64,000 nucleotides of DNA, taken from an uncultured Eubacteriales bacterium. GTDB taxonomy: Bacteria; Bacillota; Clostridia; Oscillospirales; Butyricicoccaceae. The notes beneath the pieces are model-generated. The model ran no database searches. It was not told the DNA's origin and saw only the letters and a list, made by a program, of their open reading frames with translations. A program made the position numbers and the translations under genes. Of this stretch, positions 59,819 through 64,000 are shown piece after piece (the first letter of the stretch is position 1; the number at the start of each line of letters is the position of its first letter). The stretch is from positions 1 to 64,000 of the forward strand of contig CAKRRK010000008.1 of assembly GCA_934395135.1 (NCBI GenBank). The letters run 5' to 3'.

Positions 59819-60025
59819 AATAAGAAATAAAAATGTAATAATGATGTATTTCGTAGTAGTCGTAGTAAAGGGGATTTTGGGGAAAACCGGAAGTTTCCTT
59901 AGAGGGACAAGGGGTTTTTCATACCCAGCCGGCTGTGGAAAACGCCGTCGTTTTTTGGGAGGCCTGTGCAGTGTTTTGGTTGTCCACAGCAAACGCAAGC
60001 TGTTTCCACAAAAGTTTGTGGATTA
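59819..60025. other. Probable chromosomal replication origin (oriC)
   Basis: The dnaA-dnaN gap. DnaA-box-like 9-mers are at 59934-59942 (TGTGGAAAA), 59980-59988 (TTGTCCACA), 60002-60010 (GTTTCCACA) and 60017-60025 (TGTGGATTA, overlapping the dnaA stop), with a degenerate one at 59878-59886 (TGGGGAAAA). Next, toward dnaN, comes TAGTAGTCGTAGTAA (59854-59868), matching the DnaA-trio pattern of Bacillus, then AT-rich sequence 59819-59850 as likely unwinding element. Confidence 0.75.
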
Positions 60026-61318
60026 CTGCCCCCGAATGTTGGAGGTCAGCGTGTTGATGACGTTTGTCATATCCGGGGAAGATTTGACAAAATCTTCGAT
60101 TTTGTTGATGGAATGCAGGACAGTGGTATGATCCCTGGAAAAAATACGTCCCATTTCCGGAAGGGTGCATTTGGTAAGATTTCGCACAAGGTACATGGAA
60201 ACCTGTCTGGGCAGCACCATTTCTTTGGATCGGGTGTTGGAAAGAAGCTTTTCTGCAGAAATATTGTAGTATTTGGCCACTTCCTTGATAATAAGATCCG
60301 GCGTAGGGTTGAGACCGGGGTTTTCCCGGAAAACGTCTTTGATAGCATCCTCTGCGAGAGAAAGATCAATGGGCCGTTCCATCAGTTCGTGAAGGGCTAC
60401 CATTTTTTTGACCGTGCCTTCCAGCTGCCGGATGTTGGACGTAATGGTTTTGGCGATATAGTCTGCAATGTCCAGCGAGATGTCAAATTCCAGATTTTCT
60501 GCCTTGGCCCGGATGATAGCAAGGCGGGTTTCATAATCCGGCGGCTGAATGTCCGCCAGAAGTCCCCATTCAAACCGGGTTTTGAGCCGGTCTTCCAGCG
60601 TCATAATTTCCTTGGGCGGCCGGTCAGAGGTGAGAACAATCTGTTTTTTGGATTCGTATAAGGCGTTAAAGGTGTGGAAAAATTCTTCCTGTGTCTGTAC
60701 CTTGCCGGCGATGAACTGAATATCATCTACCAGGAGAAGGTCCGCCATTCGGTATTTGTTGCGGAAAGACTGGACGTCTCCTTCCTGAATGCAGGAGATC
60801 AGTTCGTTGGTAAAATCCTCTCCTTTGATATAAACAATTTTGAATTCCGGATGGTTGTTGCTGATGACGGCCGCGATGGCGTACAGCAGATGGGTTTTTC
60901 CCAGACCGGACTGGCCGTATATAAACAGCGGGTTGTAGTTTTTTGCCGGATTTTTCGATACCGCAATGGCTGCGGCATGGGCGAATTTGTTGGAAGAACC
61001 CACAATAAACTGCTGAAAGGTATATTCGTCATAAGGGGAATGCTCCTCCCGGAGCTTTCGGATGTGATCCTTGTCCCCGGTGATGACAGCGCAGTGAATG
61101 TCGTCGGTAAAAAGATCGCACAAAATGCGTTCCAGGATGCCGAGATATTTGTCGTCAATGGTTTCTTTTTTAAACTGCAACGGTGTATGTATGACAAGGG
61201 TTTTGCCGTCAAAGGAAATCGGCGTAATATCGTCAAACCATGTTTTGATGGCAATGGTTTTGATAGATTCCTCTAAATAGGTAAGCACCGTTTTCCAGAT
61301 ACTTTCGACTGAAGTCAT
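60023..61318 (-). CDS. dnaA: Chromosomal replication initiator protein DnaA
   Basis: A 431-residue AAA+ initiator. Domain I is the N-terminal 80 residues (SIWKTVLTYLEESIKTIAIKTWFDDI), domain II is short, domain III has Walker A FIYGQSGLGKTHLLYAIA and Walker B MADLLLVDDIQFIAGK with the initiator-specific region, and domain IV is the DNA-binding end with VLPRQVSMYLVRNLTKCTLPEMGRIFSRDHTTVLHSI. The GQSGLGKT P-loop differs from the more common GGVGLGKT. ATG at 61318 follows AAGGAG at rather long spacing. Confidence 0.98.
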   Translation of the reverse strand: MTSVESIWKTVLTYLEESIKTIAIKTWFDDITPISFDGKTLVIHTPLQFKKETIDDKYLGILERILCDLFTDDIHCAVITGDKDHIRKLREEHSPYDEYTFQQFIVGSSNKFAHAAAIAVSKNPAKNYNPLFIYGQSGLGKTHLLYAIAAVISNNHPEFKIVYIKGEDFTNELISCIQEGDVQSFRNKYRMADLLLVDDIQFIAGKVQTQEEFFHTFNALYESKKQIVLTSDRPPKEIMTLEDRLKTRFEWGLLADIQPPDYETRLAIIRAKAENLEFDISLDIADYIAKTITSNIRQLEGTVKKMVALHELMERPIDLSLAEDAIKDVFRENPGLNPTPDLIIKEVAKYYNISAEKLLSNTRSKEMVLPRQVSMYLVRNLTKCTLPEMGRIFSRDHTTVLHSINKIEDFVKSSPDMTNVINTLTSNIRGQ

Positions 61319-61454
61319 AGTTTGGTGTGCTCCTTTAAATCTTGGGTTAAAAGTAAAATAACTCTGTTTACAATAATAGCACATTTTTGTCAAAACAACA
61401 ATTGAGGAAACAAAGTTCTTTAAAATTTTTGTCTTTTTCCGGAAAAAAATAATG

Positions 61455-61483
61455 TTTCATGGAAAAAATTTTTTTCCATGAAA
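61455..61483. repeat. Palindrome with A6T7 core near dnaA
   Basis: TTTCATGGAAAAAA pairs with TTTTTTCCATGAAA with a single T between them. A shorter palindrome (TTTTTCCGGAAAAA, around 61434-61448) precedes it. It could be a protein-binding or easily unwound site; it is too far from any stop codon to be an obvious terminator. Confidence 0.7.
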
Positions 61484-61602
61484 GAGAAGGCGTCCACCAT
61501 TTCTTGTGTGCCGTGAAAAACCAGAACAGAAAATATGGAGAAAAACAGGAAAAGGACGAACAAATTTGTGAAAAATCCGGGGATTTGCAGCGGAAAAAAA
61601 GA

Positions 61603-61632
61603 TTGACAAAAGAAGATGCTGTGCCTTATAAT
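61603..61632 (+). promoter_or_regulatory. rpmH promoter
   Basis: Perfect TTGACA (61603-61608) and TATAAT (61627-61632), spacer 18 bp, with a leader of about 100 bases to the rpmH start. Confidence 0.85.
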
Positions 61633-61737
61633 AAATAAGATTCTATGGACTTGGGACAGGCAGCGGCATACGCCCGACGGTTTCGGACCTGTGCCGGTGC
61701 CCGTATTTAAGAAATTGTTTAAATGGAGGTGCAAAAC

Positions 61738-61872
61738 ATGCTTAGAACATACCAGCCGAAAAAGCGCCAGAGAAGCAAGGTGCATGGCTTCCGCAAGAGA
61801 ATGAGAACTGCAAATGGAAGAAAGGTTCTTGCAAGCCGCAGAGCAAAAGGCAGAAAAAGATTAACCCACTAA
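61738..61872 (+). CDS. rpmH: 50S ribosomal protein L34
   Basis: A 44-residue, highly basic protein: MLRTYQPKKRQRSKVHGFRK, RMRTANGRKVLASRRAKGRK, RLTH. This is the full length and unmistakable sequence of bacterial L34. ATGGAGGTGC lies just upstream of the ATG. A terminator follows it, so rnpA may be expressed by readthrough. Confidence 0.98.
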   Translation: MLRTYQPKKRQRSKVHGFRKRMRTANGRKVLASRRAKGRKRLTH

Positions 61873-61881
61873 GAAAAGGCC

Positions 61882-61908
61882 AAAAGGATCGCTTTCTGCG
61901 ATCCTTTT
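61882..61908 (+). terminator. Terminator between rpmH and rnpA
   Basis: AAAAGGATCGC (61882-61892) pairs with GCGATCCTTTT (61898-61908), then CTTTGTTTTTTC. Typically partial, balancing L34 against RNase P protein. Confidence 0.8.
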
Positions 61909-62056
61909 CTTTGTTTTTTCACGCAACCTAATTTGGGCCGTTATCGCAAGATAAGGCCGGCGGCAGCAATATAAGCAGAATCGGGCTGCCGATGGACGTT
62001 TGTTTTCCGGGCACGAAACAGCGCGTCCTATTCTGGAAAAGAATGGATTTTTCACT

Positions 62057-62413
62057 ATGAAACACACTGTTTCCATCAAAGAAAACAGGGAATTTCTGCG
62101 GCTTTACCGGAAAGGTAAATTTTATGCCACGCCATACCTTGTGGTATATTTCCGGCGGGCCGCGCCGGGTGGGAACAAACTCGGCATTACAGTGGGCACA
62201 AAGCTCGGCAAAGCGGTTGTGCGCAACAAAATCAAGCGAAGACTGCGGGAGATATACCGGCTGCGGGAAGACCGTGTGAAAACCGGCATACATCTCGTCA
62301 TTGTCGCCCGGACCAAAGGCGCGGAGGCTTCGTATCAGACGCTGGAAAAGGCATTTGATACCGCTCTTCGCAAACTGGGCCTTTGGGACAGGGAAAAGAA
62401 GGAGACCATATGA
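62057..62413 (+). CDS. rnpA: Ribonuclease P protein component
   Basis: A 118-residue basic protein that helps the P RNA process tRNA 5' ends. MKHTVSIKENREFLRLYRKGK, then KLGITVGTKLGKAVVRNKIKRRLREIYR (the RNR motif) and VARTKGAEASYQTLEKAF. ATG at 62057 has only a weak ribosome site; the family N-terminus favours it over an upstream TTG. The stop overlaps the yidD start (ATGA). Confidence 0.96.
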   Translation: MKHTVSIKENREFLRLYRKGKFYATPYLVVYFRRAAPGGNKLGITVGTKLGKAVVRNKIKRRLREIYRLREDRVKTGIHLVIVARTKGAEASYQTLEKAFDTALRKLGLWDREKKETI

Positions 62414-62622
62414 AGCGTATTGTATTGCTTCTGATTCAATTTTACAGGACATGTATCTCGCCGTATACCCCGCGCACCTGTCGATATACCCCCACCTGCT
62501 CCCAGTATGCGCTGGAGGCGGTGACCAAATACGGCGCGCTCAAAGGCGGCTTTTTGGCGCTGAAACGAATTTTGCGCTGCCACCCTTTTTCCAAGCATGA
62601 CCTGTATGACCCCGTTCCTTGA
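62410..62622 (+). CDS. yidD: Membrane protein insertion efficiency factor YidD
   Basis: A 70-residue protein: IQFYRTCISPYTPRTCRYTPTCS followed by YALEAVTKYGALKGGFLALKRILRCHPF. The CRYTPTCSQYA and RILRCHPF motifs are diagnostic. It assists YidC-dependent insertion at the membrane. Coupled to rnpA through an ATGA overlap and 34 bases before yidC. Confidence 0.96.
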   Translation: MKRIVLLLIQFYRTCISPYTPRTCRYTPTCSQYALEAVTKYGALKGGFLALKRILRCHPFSKHDLYDPVP

Positions 62623-62656
62623 ATTCACAAAACAGTATCGGAGGAAATAACCCTAC

Positions 62657-63598
62657 ATGACAATCATATACATTCTGATCACAAGGCCTTTTGGGCTGCT
62701 GCTGATGTTTCTTTATAACCTCATTGGCTCCTACGGCCTTTCCATCATCGCCTTTACGTTTATTGTCAGGCTGCTGCTTTTGCCGCTGAACGTCAAGAGC
62801 CGCCGGAGTACCATGGCGATGAGCAAAATTCAGCCCAAGCTGCTGGAACTGCAGGCAAAGTACAGAAATGACAAAATGAAGCTGAACGAGGAAATGCAGA
62901 AGCTTTATCAGGAAAATAACATCAGCCCGATGAGCGGCTGTCTGCCTACCCTGATCCAGCTGCCCATCCTCATCGGTCTGTATGGCTGTATCCAGAAACC
63001 CCTGACGTTTATGATGGGGCTGAACACATCCAACATTCAGCTGATTGCCAACAAGCTGGGTGTGGAATACGCCGCCAATAATGCCCAGGCAGAAATTACC
63101 CTGGCAGGTCTTATTTATGAAAATTTTGAAAAGGTCGCTCATTTATCCAACGAAATTGCCGCAAATCTTGTACCGGTGGATTTCCACTTCCTTGGATTTG
63201 ATCTCACGGCGACGCCAAGCATTTCTCACCCCAGCATGCTTTGGATTCTGCCCATCCTTTCCGGCCTTACAGCCTTTTTGTCCAGCTTTATTATGCAAAA
63301 ACTGCAGAAGCCAAAGCCGGAACCGGAACCGGACGATGGAAAAAAGAAAAAGAAGAAAAAACAGCAGCAGCCGCCCAAGGATCCTCAGAGTTCTTCGATG
63401 AAGGCCATGATGGTCGTAATGCCTCTGATGTCGGTATACTTCGGCTTTATGCTTCCCGCATGCCTTGCAGTTTACTGGATCACCGGCAACATCCTGGTCA
63501 TTGTCCAGGAGCTGATACTAAGCAAATATTTTGCATGGGAACGAAAGAAGCAGGCTGCGCAGGTCCAATCTCTGGCACAAACACAAAAGGAGAAGTAA
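62657..63598 (+). CDS. yidC: Membrane protein insertase YidC (Oxa1/SpoIIIJ type)
   Basis: A 313-residue insertase of the Gram-positive type without the large periplasmic domain. Helices at the N-terminus (GLLLMFLYNLIGSYGLSIIAFTFIVRLLLLPLNVKS), then the cytoplasmic hairpin KIQPKLLELQAKYRNDKMKLNEEMQKLYQENNISPMSGCLPTLIQLPILIGLYG, and the final helices around MPLMSVYFGFMLPACLAVYWITGN. A Lys-rich loop (about residues 228-250) lies before the last helices. Spore formers often need it as SpoIIIJ. Three bases before jag. Confidence 0.96.
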   Translation: MTIIYILITRPFGLLLMFLYNLIGSYGLSIIAFTFIVRLLLLPLNVKSRRSTMAMSKIQPKLLELQAKYRNDKMKLNEEMQKLYQENNISPMSGCLPTLIQLPILIGLYGCIQKPLTFMMGLNTSNIQLIANKLGVEYAANNAQAEITLAGLIYENFEKVAHLSNEIAANLVPVDFHFLGFDLTATPSISHPSMLWILPILSGLTAFLSSFIMQKLQKPKPEPEPDDGKKKKKKKQQQPPKDPQSSSMKAMMVVMPLMSVYFGFMLPACLAVYWITGNILVIVQELILSKYFAWERKKQAAQVQSLAQTQKEK

Positions 63599-63601
63599 TG
63601 T

Positions 63602-64000
63602 ATGGAAAAATATATTGAAGTAACCGGAGTGAATATTGACGACGCAACGGAAAAGGCCCTGCGGCAGCTGGGACTGGACCGGGACAGCGTTTCTTTGGAG
63701 GTTTTGGAGAAAGGGAAAAAAGGGTTTCTTGGCATCGGCAGCGTGCCTGCGAAGGTAAAAGTCACCTATGAGGTGCCGGACGAACCAGTGCAGCAATCCT
63801 ACAAACCCATAGAGAAGGAAACGGCTTCTTTTGCAAAAAAAGAACCGGAAAACAAAGAAAAAGTTGTAAAAAACAACAATTTTTCTAAAAAGGAAGAACC
63901 CCAGGCAGCGGCGGCGCCCGCTGCCGTGCGGTCGGCACCCTCCTGTGAAAAATCCGCCAAAGCCATAGAGTTTATCAACGGCCTGCTGGAAAAAATGAAC
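63602..64000 (+). CDS. jag: RNA-binding protein Jag/KhpB (5' part)
   Basis: The first 133 codons; the gene runs off the right edge. The Jag_N domain is complete: YIEVTGVNIDDATEKALRQLGLDRDSVSLEVLEKGKKGFLGIGSVPAKVKV. A Lys/Glu/Ala-rich linker follows, and the first helix toward the KH domain (KAIEFINGLLEKMN) is just reached; KH and R3H domains would lie beyond. Jag/KhpB binds RNA and influences cell elongation. Confidence 0.93.
   Translation, partial: MEKYIEVTGVNIDDATEKALRQLGLDRDSVSLEVLEKGKKGFLGIGSVPAKVKVTYEVPDEPVQQSYKPIEKETASFAKKEPENKEKVVKNNNFSKKEEPQAAAAPAAVRSAPSCEKSAKAIEFINGLLEKMN

Larger units (their letters stand above)
61319..61737. other. Intergenic region between dnaA and rpmH
   Basis: AT-rich divergent region. 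Holds a TTGACA (minus strand, 61393-61388) with a poor -10 for dnaA, two tandem palindromes (61434-61483) and the rpmH promoter (61603-61632). I looked for DnaA boxes and found only weak matches, so the box cluster of the origin is on the dnaN side. Confidence 0.6.

Noticed and set aside
59819..59850. AT-rich stretch before dnaN as a separate promoter
   Set aside because: No -35/-10 pair with acceptable spacing on the minus strand; better explained as the origin unwinding element.
1..64000. CRISPR arrays, rRNA and tRNA genes, intact prophage or transposon
   Set aside because: No regularly spaced repeats, no rRNA-like blocks, no tRNA folds and no complete transposase or integrase were seen.

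Overview
The window reads as chromosome around the replication origin of a Gram-positive, endospore-forming Clostridia, most likely of the Oscillospirales/Ruminococcaceae type. Evidence: spoIIR is present, MurE has the DNPR motif of a meso-diaminopimelate ligase, there is no lipopolysaccharide or outer-membrane gene, DnaA has a GQSGLGKT P-loop, and the gene orders dnaA-dnaN-yaaA-recF-remB-gyrB-gyrA and rpmH-rnpA-yidD-yidC-jag are typical of Firmicutes. The class is well supported; the order is inference.

Layout. 1-5.6 kb is accessory DNA: the 3' end of an SLH surface protein, two abutting insertion-sequence remnants (IS3-like tail, IS5-like 3' part), then decaying cargo of an integrative element (ICE hypothetical, small cysteine-rich protein, deleted ardA-like gene, another broken gene), closed by a perfect 42-nt palindrome. 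6-25.7 kb is a mixed housekeeping region of short units separated by strong intrinsic terminators: AEC transporter, ABM monooxygenase, ECF sigma factor plus a frameshifted membrane partner, spoIIR, ispE, PHP phosphatase, small membrane proteins, a MIF-like tautomerase, an AT-rich plasmid/phage-like islet (14.0-14.8 kb), a hydrolase lacking its nucleophile serine, ackA facing away from tmcAL, a metallophosphoesterase, a HAD phosphatase, a ClC transporter, guaB, an O-antigen-ligase-like protein and a flavoredoxin.

25.8-40.9 kb is a complete division and cell wall (dcw) cluster on the minus strand: mraZ-rsmH-ftsL-PBP(PASTA)-murE-murF-mraY-ftsW-murG-murA-ftsQ-DUF881-sbp-ftsZ. It starts at a good promoter followed by three MraZ-type repeats in exact 10-bp phase, and an intrinsic terminator splits it between ftsL and the PBP gene. 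41.2-43.5 kb is a HAAS/DUF4097 membrane operon. 43.9-47.0 kb holds an FtsK/SpoIIIE translocase and a lipoprotein. 47.1-49.7 kb encodes an unusual 858-residue fusion of a KaiC/RecA-like domain without a P-loop to a PEP-synthase-type ATP-grasp domain.

49.8-57.0 kb is a long minus-strand series remB-gyrB-gyrA-rnhA-trmN6-rsmI-Dabb, followed toward the origin by recF, yaaA, dnaN and dnaA. The dnaA-dnaN gap carries DnaA boxes, a DnaA-trio-like tract and an AT-rich stretch, so it is the probable oriC. From 61.6 kb genes run rightward (rpmH, rnpA, yidD, yidC, jag). Most core genes are transcribed away from the origin, so the dcw cluster is co-directional with the left fork about 20 kb from dnaA.

No rRNA, tRNA, CRISPR array or intact mobile element was found. 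The observations most worth following are the KaiC-like/ATP-grasp fusion, the Ser-to-Gly hydrolase, the frameshifted sigma partner, the origin architecture with an extra inverted DnaA-box pair, and the terminator inside the dcw cluster.
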